DNA of 64,000 nt, from positions 62,001 to 126,000 of the forward strand of contig NZ_JBBGAZ010000007.1 in NCBI RefSeq assembly GCF_037478305.1. Direction: 5' to 3'. Each line of letters starts with the position of its first letter. The stretch's first letter is position 1. This DNA comes from Cognatishimia coralii (GTDB lineage Bacteria; Pseudomonadota; Alphaproteobacteria; Rhodobacterales; Rhodobacteraceae). The translations under genes were made by a program, and so were the position numbers. The notes under the pieces were generated by a model. That model had not been told where the DNA came from. It did not search any database and worked only from the letters and a program-made list of their open reading frames with translations. Below, piece by piece: positions 32,649 through 42,038 of the stretch.

Positions 32649-32662
32649 ATGTGCCTGGGTCT

Positions 32663-34342
32663 TCAAAACGTCGGCACAACTGGCGTTAGTGAAAGCAGAT
32701 CGATCGCATAGTCCGACTTTGGATGGTCAAACACCTGATCCGCGGGTCCGGCCTCTTCAATGCGCCCATTTCGAAGCACCACGACGTCATCTGACATTTG
32801 CCGAACAACGGCGAGGTTGTGGCTGATGAACAGAATGGACAATCCGAATTTGGACTGCAAGTCTTTCAAAAGGTTCAGAATTTCCGCCTGAATCGACACA
32901 TCCAGCGCAGAAGTGGGTTCATCGCAGATCAAGAACCTAGGGCGCGCAAGGAGCGCTCTGGCAACCGCGATGCGTTGCCGCTGCCCGCCGGAGAATTGGT
33001 GCGGATATTTATCGATTGCATCCGGAGACATGCCTACAAGTTCCAGCATCGCCGCCGCGATATCGCGTCTTTCTTTGGCGTCAGGAACCAGCCCATAGAG
33101 CCACAGAGGTTCAGACAGAATTGCCCCAATTCTGTGGCGGGAATTCAGACTTGAGTAGGGGTCTTGAAAGATCATCTGTACGATCTGACGAGAAGGATGT
33201 GTGCGCCCGCGTTTCGTACCGTCTGGCAAAACTTCGTTGCCGAGAGTCATTGTGCCAGCGGTTGGGTTCACAAGACCTGTGATCGCTTTGGCGAGCGTTG
33301 ATTTCCCCGAACCACTTTCCCCAACCAGACCGGTGATCCCGCCAGGTTTGACCTCAAAACTAACGTCCTTGAGCGCGGTGAACGGGCTTGGTTTGCGCCA
33401 GAGTGAGGTTCTTACACCGGGAAAATCGACGCAGAGGCCATCTATCTTTAGCCCAGTCTTGTCTTGCGCCGTCCCCTCCAAGAGCCAGCGCTCGGCGACG
33501 TCGCCTAAATCGTCGCCGCCTGTCGTTGGGCTTTCTTTGGGAACTCGAAATCTTTCAAGTTTCCTATCCAACGGCGGCACCGCATCTAGAAGCGCCCGCG
33601 TGTATGGATGTTTCGGATTGCCCAGTACCTGTTTTGTCTCGCCAGACTCCAGAAGTTTGCCATGGCGCATCACCGACACGCGATCCGCAATCTGGGCGAT
33701 GACTCCGATGTCATGCGTGATCAAAATGAAGCCAATTTTGCGGCTTTGGGCCAAACCCTTGATCAGGTCCAGAACCTGACTTTGCACTGCAACATCCAGC
33801 GCAGTCGTAGGCTCATCTGCAATGATCAGATCCGGATTGGTGCAGAGCGCAAGCGCAATGAGCACACGTTGACGCATGCCGCCAGAGAACTGATGTGGAA
33901 AGGCTGTGATGCGCTCCGACGCGTTTTGGATGCCGATCTCTTCCAGAATATCAACGGCGCGGGCGCGGGCCTCTTTGGTTGAGATATCCTCATGTGCCTG
34001 CATGGTCTCGATCAGCTGATCTTCGACGCGCATCAGCGGGTTTAGGCTGGTTTGCGGATCCTGAAAAATCATCGAAATTCGCTTGCCGCGCAGGTGGTGG
34101 GCCTCAACCGGGCTTAAACGTCTGAGATCTGTGTCGCCCAATGACATGGACCCTTCGGCGACATATCCAGGCGCTTGAAGTAGCCCGATGATCGCGGCAC
34201 CGACAGTGGATTTTCCGGCACCGCTTTCTCCGACCAGCCCGTGGATCTCTCCCGGTTTGACAGACATCGTGACGTCTTCGATTGCCGTGATGTCCCCGAA
34301 GCGCGAGGGGAAGCGAACAGTAAGGCCTTCGACATTCAGCAT
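32663..34342 (-). CDS. fused double ATPase of a dipeptide/opine-type ABC transporter
   Basis: A 559-residue protein holding two complete ABC domains, DppD-like then DppF-like. The first has Walker A GESGAGKST and signature FSGGMRQRVLIALAL; the second has Walker A GESGSGKST and FSGGQRQRIAVARAL with DEPTSALDVS. Oligopeptide-type C-terminal extensions follow each (HPYTRALLDAVPPL). The frame extends to 34417, but the ATG at 34342 lies just beyond the permease stop and begins the first domain. It drives the permeases encoded at 34344-36220. Last gene of the operon. Confidence 0.92.
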   Translation of the reverse strand: MLNVEGLTVRFPSRFGDITAIEDVTMSVKPGEIHGLVGESGAGKSTVGAAIIGLLQAPGYVAEGSMSLGDTDLRRLSPVEAHHLRGKRISMIFQDPQTSLNPLMRVEDQLIETMQAHEDISTKEARARAVDILEEIGIQNASERITAFPHQFSGGMRQRVLIALALCTNPDLIIADEPTTALDVAVQSQVLDLIKGLAQSRKIGFILITHDIGVIAQIADRVSVMRHGKLLESGETKQVLGNPKHPYTRALLDAVPPLDRKLERFRVPKESPTTGGDDLGDVAERWLLEGTAQDKTGLKIDGLCVDFPGVRTSLWRKPSPFTALKDVSFEVKPGGITGLVGESGSGKSTLAKAITGLVNPTAGTMTLGNEVLPDGTKRGRTHPSRQIVQMIFQDPYSSLNSRHRIGAILSEPLWLYGLVPDAKERRDIAAAMLELVGMSPDAIDKYPHQFSGGQRQRIAVARALLARPRFLICDEPTSALDVSIQAEILNLLKDLQSKFGLSILFISHNLAVVRQMSDDVVVLRNGRIEEAGPADQVFDHPKSDYAIDLLSLTPVVPTF

Positions 34343-34343
34343 A

Positions 34344-35249
34344 TCAACGCAACCTCGGATTAAAGACATCGCGCAGGAAATCCCCGAGGATGTTGATCGA
34401 GACCACCAATGCCACAAGGAACAAGGTCGGGATCCACAGGATCCACCATTCTCCAGAGAGCATGAACTGCATGCCGATGCGGATCAGAGTGCCAAGCGAG
34501 GGGCTATCTGCAGGCAATCCGATCCCGAGGAACGAAAGAGTGGCCTCCAGAAGGATCGCCGAGGCGAGGTCGACTGTCATGATAACCAACAATGGTCCCA
34601 GAATATTGGGCAGGATATGCACGAACATCACGCGGATTGGGCGTTGGCCTGTGATGATCGCGGCCTGCACGTATTCCTTTTGCATTTGCACAAAGGTCGA
34701 CGCGCGCGCGGTCCGCGCGAAGTTGACCCAAAGCGACAGAGCGATCGCGAGCGTCAGGACGGCTACCCGCAGATCTTGTTGCATTTCCGATGGCAAAACG
34801 CCCCGCGCGATACCGTCAATGAGCAAGGCCGTCAGGATCGCAGGCAGCGCCAATTGTATATCCGCGATGCGCATCACGATCATATCAAAACGGCCGCCAT
34901 AATACCCAGCTGCTAGACCCAAACCGACGCCCAGAACCGTAGCGATGGCCATTGCGGACAGTCCGATGATCAAAGACAATCGCGCGCCGTAAAGGATCGA
35001 GGACACCATATCGCGGCCCTGATCGTCTGTACCCAACAGGAACTTCGGATTGCCGAATTCTTCCCAAACCGGTGGCAGTAGCCCGTCCATGAGGCTGAAG
35101 GACGCCAAATCATAGGGATTGGCAGGCGCGATGAGGGGGGCAAAGACCGCGCCCAGAATGGACAGGACCGCCACAACCGCCGCGATGATGGCCGCAGGTG
35201 ATCTTGTGAACAGCCAGAGCCCTTCGTATCGTTTGATGAACTCCCTCAT
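34344..35249 (-). CDS. ABC transporter permease, DppC-like
   Basis: A 301-residue inner-membrane permease: one N-terminal helix (about 17-40), a periplasmic stretch with LLGTDDQGRDMVSSILYGARLSL (the DppC signature), then five helices and an EAA-like loop (EYVQAAIITGQRPIRVMFVHILPNI). It forms a heterodimer with the DppB-like protein; its start overlaps that gene's stop by 4 bp. Substrate not defined by sequence. Confidence 0.92.
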   Translation of the reverse strand: MREFIKRYEGLWLFTRSPAAIIAAVVAVLSILGAVFAPLIAPANPYDLASFSLMDGLLPPVWEEFGNPKFLLGTDDQGRDMVSSILYGARLSLIIGLSAMAIATVLGVGLGLAAGYYGGRFDMIVMRIADIQLALPAILTALLIDGIARGVLPSEMQQDLRVAVLTLAIALSLWVNFARTARASTFVQMQKEYVQAAIITGQRPIRVMFVHILPNILGPLLVIMTVDLASAILLEATLSFLGIGLPADSPSLGTLIRIGMQFMLSGEWWILWIPTLFLVALVVSINILGDFLRDVFNPRLR

Positions 35250-36220
35250 GTCTCATCCTTAATCCGCAGACGCGGGTCAATCGCGACGTACAGAAGGTCA
35301 ACGATCAGGTTCACGAGGACGAAAAAGAAGGCGATCACGACGAGGTAAACGCCCATGACTGGGATATCGACAAAGCGGATGCTTTCCAGAAACAACAGCC
35401 CCATGCCGGGCCATTGAAAAACGCTTTCAGTGACAATCGAAAACGCGATCACGCCGCCAAACTGAAGGCCGATGATCGTGATGACCGGCACCATCGTGTT
35501 GGATAGAGCGTGTCTGAAGTAAAGGCTGCGCATCGGCACACCTCGGGCCATCCCAAAGCGGATATAGTCCGAGCGCAGGACCTCCATCATCTCGGCGCGC
35601 ACAAGCCGCATCGTGAGGGTGAGCTGGTACACTCCCAGCGTGATCGCGGGCAAAAGCAAGGCACGCCAGCCATCTATGGTGAACAGAGAGGACTCCCATC
35701 CCCCAATCTGAACAGTGCCGCCGCGCCCAAAAGTCGGCAGCCACCCCAATTGCACGCCGAACAGGAATATCAACATGATCCCGATCACAAACGTGGGGAT
35801 CGACACACCCACCAATGTGCTCAGCAATATCGATTGGGTCACAAAGCCCCGCGGGCGTAACGCCGTGTAAACCCCCGTCGGAATGCCGACGATCAGGGAA
35901 ATCAACAAGGCGACCGTGCCAAGTTCCAAAGTTGCGGGAATGCGAGAGGCGATCATCTCGCCGACCGGCTGGCGCGTACGATAGGAAAAGCCGAAGTCGC
36001 CTTGCAGAATGTCGCCGGTAAATCGGTAGAACTGCAGCACGAAGGGATCGTTTAATCCCAATTCTTCGCGCAGCCGTTCCTGGTCTTCGATCGCCGTTTC
36101 CACGCCGGTCATCTGTGTGATGGGATCCCCCACAAACCGGAATAGGGAAAAGGCAAGAAAAGCGACGGCGATCATCACGAAGACTGATTGGACCAGCCGC
36201 TTTAGGATAAAATATGCCAT
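35246..36220 (-). CDS. ABC transporter permease, DppB-like
   Basis: A 324-residue permease with the DppB start ILKRLVQSVFVMIAVAFLAFSLFRFVGDP, six predicted helices and an EAA loop (EVLRSDYIRFGMARGVPMRSLYFRHALSN). It follows the binding-protein gene by 23 bp and overlaps the DppC-like gene by 4 bp. Role: channel half of a dipeptide, opine or nickel-class importer. Confidence 0.92.
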   Translation of the reverse strand: MAYFILKRLVQSVFVMIAVAFLAFSLFRFVGDPITQMTGVETAIEDQERLREELGLNDPFVLQFYRFTGDILQGDFGFSYRTRQPVGEMIASRIPATLELGTVALLISLIVGIPTGVYTALRPRGFVTQSILLSTLVGVSIPTFVIGIMLIFLFGVQLGWLPTFGRGGTVQIGGWESSLFTIDGWRALLLPAITLGVYQLTLTMRLVRAEMMEVLRSDYIRFGMARGVPMRSLYFRHALSNTMVPVITIIGLQFGGVIAFSIVTESVFQWPGMGLLFLESIRFVDIPVMGVYLVVIAFFFVLVNLIVDLLYVAIDPRLRIKDET

Positions 36221-36243
36221 CGCTTTTCTTAGTTTTCAGTGCC

Positions 36244-37824
36244 TTAGCTCACAGTTACCCAACGCAGCATAAAGAAGTTGTCCGCACGTTGTGTCAGATC
36301 AACATTGTCTTTTGCCGCCCAGATCAAGGGCTGGGTATAAAGCGGGATATAAGCCACTTCTTCTTGGGTGATCGCAACGACCTCATCGACCATCGCCTGA
36401 CGTGCGGCTGGATCGACCTCGCGCTGAATACCCGGCAACAGCTCGTCAACACGTGCGTTGGAATAGCCACCAAAGTTCCAGGACCCCAGTTTCTTTTCAG
36501 AGTTCGGCGTCGACATCAGGAAGCGAATTGGGTGCTCCATGTCAAAGGTGCCTGGCGACCAGCCCAGAAGGTACATGTCAAACTCATCCGCACGCAGCTG
36601 AGGCCAGTAGTCGCGTACCGGACCGGTGCTAAGTTCGGCATTCAGACCGACAGCCGCAAACATAGAGGCCGCGGCACGGCAGAGCGCTTCGTCGTTGATG
36701 TAGCGGTCGTTCGGGCACTTCAGACCAAAGCTGAACCCGTTTGGATAGCCAGCTTCCGCAAGCAGGGCCTTGGCTTTTTCTGGGTCATAGGCCGGGCGTG
36801 TAGAATTCGCCTCGGAGTAGCCAGAAATGCCCGCTGGGACCAGCTGCGACGCGCCGTCGATTTTTCCGCGAAACAGAACCCGGTCAATAGAGGCGATGTC
36901 GATGGCGTGCGCTGCCGCCATGCGAACGCGTACGTCCTGGAAGGGGTTCGTGCCGGTTACATCGGTCGAATAAAGCAGCTCTTCATGTTCATGGCCAAAG
37001 CCGAACATGATCACACGTGTTTCTTCGCCCTCAAGCACTTTGAAACCATCCCGGCTTTCGACCTGCGCAACGTCCTGCAGAGGAATTGGCTGAATGAAGT
37101 CGATCTCGCCAGACAAGAGTGCCGCCAAGCCTGTGGCCGCATTGCCGATTGGCGTGAAGGTCGCTTCGGTCACATTGTGCTCGACGTCACCCCACCAGTT
37201 GGCGTTTGGAACCAGAACGGTTTTTACACCGGGATCCCGGCTGGCGAGCGTAAACGGCCCTGTGCCATTAACGTTCATCGTCGCGAAGTTTTCCGCATCA
37301 CGCGCAGGCAGTTCGGCGCCATTCGCCTCTGCCCAGCCTTTATCCAGGATCATGAAGTTGGCGATAGAATCCGGAAACAGAGGGTTTGGCGCGTTGGTGA
37401 CGAAGTCGACTGTGTAGTCATCAACAACGCGCACCTCTTTGACAGGCGCAAACCAGGACCGGACGTCTGCCGCTTCGCTTGACGCGCGCTGATAAGAGAA
37501 CATCACGTCCTCTGCATTAAACGCAGAGCCATCCTGGAAGGTGACGCCCTGGCGCAGGTAAAACCGCCATCCGTCTTCGCCATCCAGCGGCTCCCAGGAT
37601 TCGGCCAGCGAGCCTTCGATTGCCATGCCTTGGTTTCGACGCACGAGGCCTTCGTAGATATTGTTCAGGAACGACAGAACCGGGGCCGAGTTCACGGCAT
37701 GCGGGTCCATGGTTTGTGGATCAGTATTGGACGCCCACTTAAAACTTTCCGCCGAGGCGCCCGCGGCGCTGACGAGCAACGCCGTGCCGACCAAGGCGCT
37801 GCGTTTAAATGTTTGGATACTCAT
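36244..37824 (-). CDS. ABC transporter solute-binding protein, family 5 (DppA-like)
   Basis: A 526-residue exported binding protein. Signal peptide: residues 1-24 (MSIQTFKRSALVGTALLVSAAGASA). The mature part is the three-lobed family-5 type, with NTDPQTMDPHAV, IYEGLVRRNQGMAIEGSLAESWEPL and the GDGWRFYLRQGVTFQDG-like segment DGWRFYLRQGVTFQDGSAF. The ATG at 37824 has GGGTGGGAG upstream; the in-frame ATG 18 bp earlier is less well placed. First gene of the operon. Such proteins bind peptides, opines, glutathione or haem; which one is not evident here. Confidence 0.92.
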   Translation of the reverse strand: MSIQTFKRSALVGTALLVSAAGASAESFKWASNTDPQTMDPHAVNSAPVLSFLNNIYEGLVRRNQGMAIEGSLAESWEPLDGEDGWRFYLRQGVTFQDGSAFNAEDVMFSYQRASSEAADVRSWFAPVKEVRVVDDYTVDFVTNAPNPLFPDSIANFMILDKGWAEANGAELPARDAENFATMNVNGTGPFTLASRDPGVKTVLVPNANWWGDVEHNVTEATFTPIGNAATGLAALLSGEIDFIQPIPLQDVAQVESRDGFKVLEGEETRVIMFGFGHEHEELLYSTDVTGTNPFQDVRVRMAAAHAIDIASIDRVLFRGKIDGASQLVPAGISGYSEANSTRPAYDPEKAKALLAEAGYPNGFSFGLKCPNDRYINDEALCRAAASMFAAVGLNAELSTGPVRDYWPQLRADEFDMYLLGWSPGTFDMEHPIRFLMSTPNSEKKLGSWNFGGYSNARVDELLPGIQREVDPAARQAMVDEVVAITQEEVAYIPLYTQPLIWAAKDNVDLTQRADNFFMLRWVTVS

Positions 37825-38009
37825 ATTTGCACTCCCACCCATGTTGGTAACGTTAACAGCCTCGGCAAATGAGGCGGAACGTCAAGCGAAAGTTTGCGCT
37901 GATCACATGTCCGTGTGGTTGAAAGGTTATTTGGCTTTACTCTTATGGCGCGAAGGTTTTTCAGGGGTCTGCAATAACGCCAATGGCGAAGCGCGGTAAC
38001 AAGCGGCGG

Positions 38010-38918
38010 CTATTGTTTTTCTTCAAGATATTCCAAGAGTACTTTTCGGAAGTGTAGATACTCGGTTCTATTCTGGTCAGTCTTGCGCATCCAAAGCGCG
38101 ATGTCGCGCCGAATTTCGGGGAAGTCAAAGTCGATAATACGCGCGCCACCAAGATCCCCTGCAGCATTGGTCAAACGCTCGGGCAGGGCGATCAGAGCAT
38201 CGGTGGTCTTGAGCAAATGCAAGGGGATCTGCAAGTCGCCGGAAATCGCCATGCGGATACGTTTGGGTTCGATCCCAAGATACTGGAAAATCTCTTCTTC
38301 GGTGCCGTGGATTCCTGCACGCGCCCCCGCGATCAACCAGTTCCCATTCTCGAGGTCAACGCGTGTGACTTTGGCGTTCGGCTTTGACAGGGGCGATTTT
38401 GTCCCCGCAAAAATCTTGAGCCGATCCTTGAAGACAACTTCTTGAACAAGCCTCTCTTGATGCAGACGAAGCTGGGCGGGCGCGAGGGCCATATCCAGCC
38501 TGTGGTCATTCAACCGCCGGATCAAAGGTGCTGCAGAAGCACTATGAAGCCGCAGGCGATAGGGCCATTTGCGCCGCATATAAAGCTCAGTCAGTTGCGG
38601 AAGCAGCGTCGCCGCTAAAAGAGGGCCGAGGCCCAGCCGTATTTCAGACAATTGCCCGTCACGCCAAAGCCTGACGGCATCATCTGCGGATTCAGATTCC
38701 GACAAAACAGCGCGACCTTTCTCGGCGAGTTTTTCACCAATATCGGTCGCCACAACACCCGAACTTTCGCGGATCAGAACAGGCGCGCCGACGCGGTCTT
38801 CGATGATCTTTATGCTGCGCGTGAGCGTCGGTTGTGTCACATTCAGCCGCTGGGCTGCGCGATTTAGTGAGCCAAGATCAATTGCTACGGCGAGGTGAAC
38901 AAGCAGGCGAGAATCCAT
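38010..38918 (-). CDS. LysR-family regulator of the TAXI-TRAP cluster
   Basis: A 302-residue LysR regulator with HTH at residues 1-60 (LLVHLAVAIDLGSLNRAAQRLNVTQPTLTRSIKIIEDR) and a two-lobe effector domain. ATG 38918 is preferred: upstream in-frame ATGs at 38936 and 38972 would add residues not seen in the family and place the coding start across a GGTTAT-N10-ATAACC dyad. It is divergent from the TAXI-TRAP operon, which it probably controls. Confidence 0.88.
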   Translation of the reverse strand: MDSRLLVHLAVAIDLGSLNRAAQRLNVTQPTLTRSIKIIEDRVGAPVLIRESSGVVATDIGEKLAEKGRAVLSESESADDAVRLWRDGQLSEIRLGLGPLLAATLLPQLTELYMRRKWPYRLRLHSASAAPLIRRLNDHRLDMALAPAQLRLHQERLVQEVVFKDRLKIFAGTKSPLSKPNAKVTRVDLENGNWLIAGARAGIHGTEEEIFQYLGIEPKRIRMAISGDLQIPLHLLKTTDALIALPERLTNAAGDLGGARIIDFDFPEIRRDIALWMRKTDQNRTEYLHFRKVLLEYLEEKQ

Positions 38919-38940
38919 GGTTATAAATATATGCATAACC
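38919..38940. promoter_or_regulatory. GGTTAT-N10-ATAACC dyad, putative LysR operator
   Basis: A perfect 6-bp inverted repeat with a 10-bp AT-rich core, directly adjoining the LysR ATG and 75 bp from the TAXI binding-protein ATG. It has the same 6-N10-6 design as the dyad at 23418-23439, which lies beside another LysR gene. Confidence 0.5.
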
Positions 38941-39014
38941 AAAGGTGGTTTTTCAATTTCTTTTGTGCTCACCCTTTATGCAAGAACCAGAATCGGATTA
39001 TTTGGGAGGAAACC

Positions 39015-40025
39015 ATGAACATCCTTAAAACTGCAGCCTTCGCTGCATCTATGACTCTTGCGGCCGCTGCGCCGTCTTTTGCTGACACTCTTAAGGCGGA
39101 GGGCGGTTCTGCTGCTGGTCTGTCTGCTCTTGTACCTCAGTTGCTGTCCAAGTACACGACAGACAACCATGAGATCCGCGTAAACGTCGACCAGACGCTG
39201 ACTCGCGCAGCTCTGAAAGTCGCGAACGGCTCTATCAACATGGCCAGCATCCCTGCTGGTGCCTATGACAAAATGGTCAAAGGCAAAGGTCCATACAAGA
39301 AAGTGTCTGAAGAAGCGATTGCCGCATCTGGCAACGTACGTGCACTGTTCTCGTTCCTTGGCGGTCACTATCACCCAATGACATACGCTGACTCTGGCGT
39401 TGAATCTTGGGAAGACATCAAAGGCAAGCGCGTCTTTGTTGGCCCACCAGCGGGTTCTGCATCCGGTCAGTCCATGGACATGATCGAAGCAATCACCGGC
39501 TATAAAGCTGGCGAAGACTATGAAGCGATCAAACTGGCTTGGGGCGCTGCAAACCAAGCGTTCGAAGATGGCAAGTTTGATCTGTTCATGCGCACCGGCA
39601 CCATGGGTTCTGCGGCAATCGACCAGTTCGGTTCTGCGAAACAGTTCCGCATCTTGTCAGTTCCTCAAGAGGTTATCGGCACCGACGCATGGGCGAAATA
39701 CCTGCAGGTTCCAGGTCGCGCGACTGACGTGATGCCAGCCGGCACCTACGCGAATCAAGTCAATGCTGACGAAGACGTTCTGTCCTCTGCCTATGTTATG
39801 TTCATGGGCGTAAACAAAGACATGAGCGACGATGTTGCATATCAACTGACTAAAGCGATGTTCGAGAACCTGGACGACGCACACAGCGTAAACAAAGGCC
39901 TGACCCCACTGAACCTGGGCAACGCGTTTGTTTCGCAAAAAGCAAAACTGCACCCAGGTGCAATCCGCTATTATGAAGAAGCTGGCGTAGAAGTTCCTGC
40001 GGAACTGCGCCCAGACGCTTCCTAA
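39015..40025 (+). CDS. TAXI-family TRAP transporter solute-binding protein
   Basis: A 336-residue exported protein: signal peptide 1-23 (MNILKTAAFAASMTLAAAAPSFA), then a TAXI-type binding domain with LKAEGGSAAGLSALVPQLLSKY and KGKRVFVGPPAGSASGQSMDMIEAI. TAXI proteins bind small anionic substrates such as glutamate, 2-oxoglutarate or aromatic acids. The ATG at 39015 follows GGGAGGA; the longer frame from 38895 covers the promoter. It delivers ligand to the fused permease encoded downstream. Confidence 0.92.
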   Translation: MNILKTAAFAASMTLAAAAPSFADTLKAEGGSAAGLSALVPQLLSKYTTDNHEIRVNVDQTLTRAALKVANGSINMASIPAGAYDKMVKGKGPYKKVSEEAIAASGNVRALFSFLGGHYHPMTYADSGVESWEDIKGKRVFVGPPAGSASGQSMDMIEAITGYKAGEDYEAIKLAWGAANQAFEDGKFDLFMRTGTMGSAAIDQFGSAKQFRILSVPQEVIGTDAWAKYLQVPGRATDVMPAGTYANQVNADEDVLSSAYVMFMGVNKDMSDDVAYQLTKAMFENLDDAHSVNKGLTPLNLGNAFVSQKAKLHPGAIRYYEEAGVEVPAELRPDAS

Positions 40026-40044
40026 TCATAGCGCTCTCGCTCTC

Positions 40045-40070
40045 GAAGGCGGCACAGAGCTGCCGCCTTC
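40045..40070 (+). promoter_or_regulatory. intercistronic hairpin between TAXI binding protein and permease
   Basis: GAAGGCGGCA and TGCCGCCTTC form a perfect 10-bp stem with loop CAGAGC, 19 bp after the binding-protein stop and 36 bp before the permease ATG. No T-tract follows. It probably raises binding-protein output relative to permease. Confidence 0.6.
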
Positions 40071-40106
40071 ACACAGCGACCCAAAATTTTCTTAAGGAGA
40101 CGTGCC

Positions 40107-42038
40107 ATGGCTGATCAGGCCGCGCACCAAGGAGCTATGCAGAGAAACATTCTGCTGGTGATTGGTTTCTTTTTTGCACTACTGGGATTTTTCAATGCTC
40201 TTCCTGACCTAGGCCCTATCCGGTCTCCTTTCGGGATCATTGGCGCTGAAACCCTTCACCCACTTGTCCTCGCAATCGGGCTTGTGATTGCCACCATCAG
40301 CATCTCGCGTTTTTCAAGCAACCCTCGCGATGTCGCTGTAACTGGTTTTAACTTCACGCTTCTGGTCGCAGGTCTCTACGCCCTTTATGACTACAACGTC
40401 GCGATGATCGAGCTGAACGAAGGTCTGTTCTTCTTTGACGCGCGCCATGCTTGGATCTCGGTCATTGGCTGTATCATCATCCTGTATTTCTGCTGGCGTC
40501 TCTGGGGTCTGCCTCTTGCCATTGTTGGCGCGGTAACCCTGCTGTATTTCTTCTTTGGTGAAAACGCGCCTGGCATTCTGGGCCACGCGGGATCTGATTT
40601 CATCGAAGATACCCCACCAGAGCTTTGGTATAATACCGGCGACGGTGTCCTTGGTAAGATCCTTGGCATTCTGATCGGCACCATCTTCCCGTTCATCATT
40701 ATGGGCGCGGTTCTTGAAGGCACTGGCGGTGGTCATTCCATGATCAAACTGTCCTTCCACGCGATGCGCCGCTTCCGTGGTGGCCCTGCACACGCAGCGA
40801 TCATGGCGTCCTCGCTCTTTGGGACGATCTCGGGCTCTGCAGTATCCAACGTGGTTGGCACCGGTGTTATCACCATTCCAATGATCAAAAAGCGCGGCTT
40901 CTCTCCGGCCTTTGCGGGCGGCGTCGAAGCGACAGCCTCGACCGGTGGTCAGATTATGCCTCCGATCATGGGTGCGGCTGCGCTGGTTATGGCTGACTTC
41001 ATCGAGCTGGATTACCTGCTGATCATCACAGCCGCGATCATCCCTGCGATGGCCTATTACGCATCGCTCTTCACAACCGTTGTGTTCGAAGCGCGTTCCC
41101 TGAACGTCGGCGAGACCGCGGAAAGCGAGATGGATCCGATCACGGGCCAGGACTGGATCAACCTGATCCTTGTTGTTGTGCCGATCACCACCGTTGTCTT
41201 CTGTCTGATCGCAGGCTTCTCGGCCGCTGGTTCCGCGATGATCGCTCTGTCGATCCTGCTGGTGATCAGCTTCCTGAACCCTGAAATGCGCAAACGCCCA
41301 CTGACCGTGGCCGAAGCCTTTGCCCGCGGCGGCACGACCTTTGGTCGCCTGCTTATGGCAATCAGCACCGTTGGTATCATCGTTGCTGTTCTGGGTGCGA
41401 CTGGTCTGCCTTTGGAATTCGCGAAAGTGATTAGCCAATCTGCAGGCGATAACCTGCTGGTCGCTCTGATCTTTGCGGCTCTGGCTGCTCTGGCGCTGGG
41501 GATGGGCATGCCGACACTGCCGGCGTATCTGACCATCATCATCATCCTTGGGCCAGCACTGACCTCACTGGGTCTGACGGATCTCGCAGCGCACTTCTTC
41601 GTGTTCTACTTCGGTGTTGCATCTGCAATCACGCCTCCGGTCGCGATGGCAGCTTTCGCTGCGGCGTCGATCTCTGGCGGTGGTGCGATCGGGACGGCTG
41701 TGGCCGCAACGCGGATCGGTATCGTTATCTTTGCGATCCCATTCATGTTCGCCTTTAACCCAGAAATGCTTCTGGTGGCCGAAGGTGGCGCTGAATTCGC
41801 TATGGGTCCGTTCCTCTACATGATCGTACGTCTGATGCTGTTGATCTATATGCTGGCCTCTGCCGCCTCGCGGTTTGACAAAGCCCGCATGCCTGCCTGG
41901 GAAGCCCTGGCACGTGCAGCGGTCGGTCTGGCTCTGATCAGCCCAGTCATCGCGATCAGCGGTGCTGCGATTGTAGCAAGCGCGGCTCTGATCTTCCTGC
42001 ACTACACGGTCCTGAACCGGAAAGAGGCGACAGCATGA
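40107..42038 (+). CDS. TRAP transporter fused permease (DctQM-type, TAXI)
   Basis: A 643-residue inner-membrane protein fusing the small (Q) and large (M) TRAP subunits: about four helices in residues 15-150, then the 12-14-helix M domain with FIIMGAVLEGTGGG, ASSLFGTISGSAVSNVVGTG and PPIMGAAALVMADF, all TRAP-M hallmarks. It uses the Na+ gradient to import the ligand delivered by the TAXI protein. AAGGAGACG precedes the ATG; the stop overlaps the hydrolase start by 4 bp, which ties transport to the catabolic genes. Confidence 0.93.
   Translation: MADQAAHQGAMQRNILLVIGFFFALLGFFNALPDLGPIRSPFGIIGAETLHPLVLAIGLVIATISISRFSSNPRDVAVTGFNFTLLVAGLYALYDYNVAMIELNEGLFFFDARHAWISVIGCIIILYFCWRLWGLPLAIVGAVTLLYFFFGENAPGILGHAGSDFIEDTPPELWYNTGDGVLGKILGILIGTIFPFIIMGAVLEGTGGGHSMIKLSFHAMRRFRGGPAHAAIMASSLFGTISGSAVSNVVGTGVITIPMIKKRGFSPAFAGGVEATASTGGQIMPPIMGAAALVMADFIELDYLLIITAAIIPAMAYYASLFTTVVFEARSLNVGETAESEMDPITGQDWINLILVVVPITTVVFCLIAGFSAAGSAMIALSILLVISFLNPEMRKRPLTVAEAFARGGTTFGRLLMAISTVGIIVAVLGATGLPLEFAKVISQSAGDNLLVALIFAALAALALGMGMPTLPAYLTIIIILGPALTSLGLTDLAAHFFVFYFGVASAITPPVAMAAFAAASISGGGAIGTAVAATRIGIVIFAIPFMFAFNPEMLLVAEGGAEFAMGPFLYMIVRLMLLIYMLASAASRFDKARMPAWEALARAAVGLALISPVIAISGAAIVASAALIFLHYTVLNRKEATA

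Noticed and set aside
32649..32662. Possible frameshift or fusion between the DUF1415 and ABC ATPase genes
   Set aside because: The genes are convergent and both end cleanly with a 14-bp gap.
36214..37482. 422-residue plus-strand frame across the family-5 binding-protein gene
   Set aside because: Antisense shadow; the minus-strand gene has signal peptide, ribosome site and operon context.
40314..41438. 374-residue minus-strand frame across the TRAP permease gene
   Set aside because: Extremely charged translation typical of the reverse of a membrane protein.
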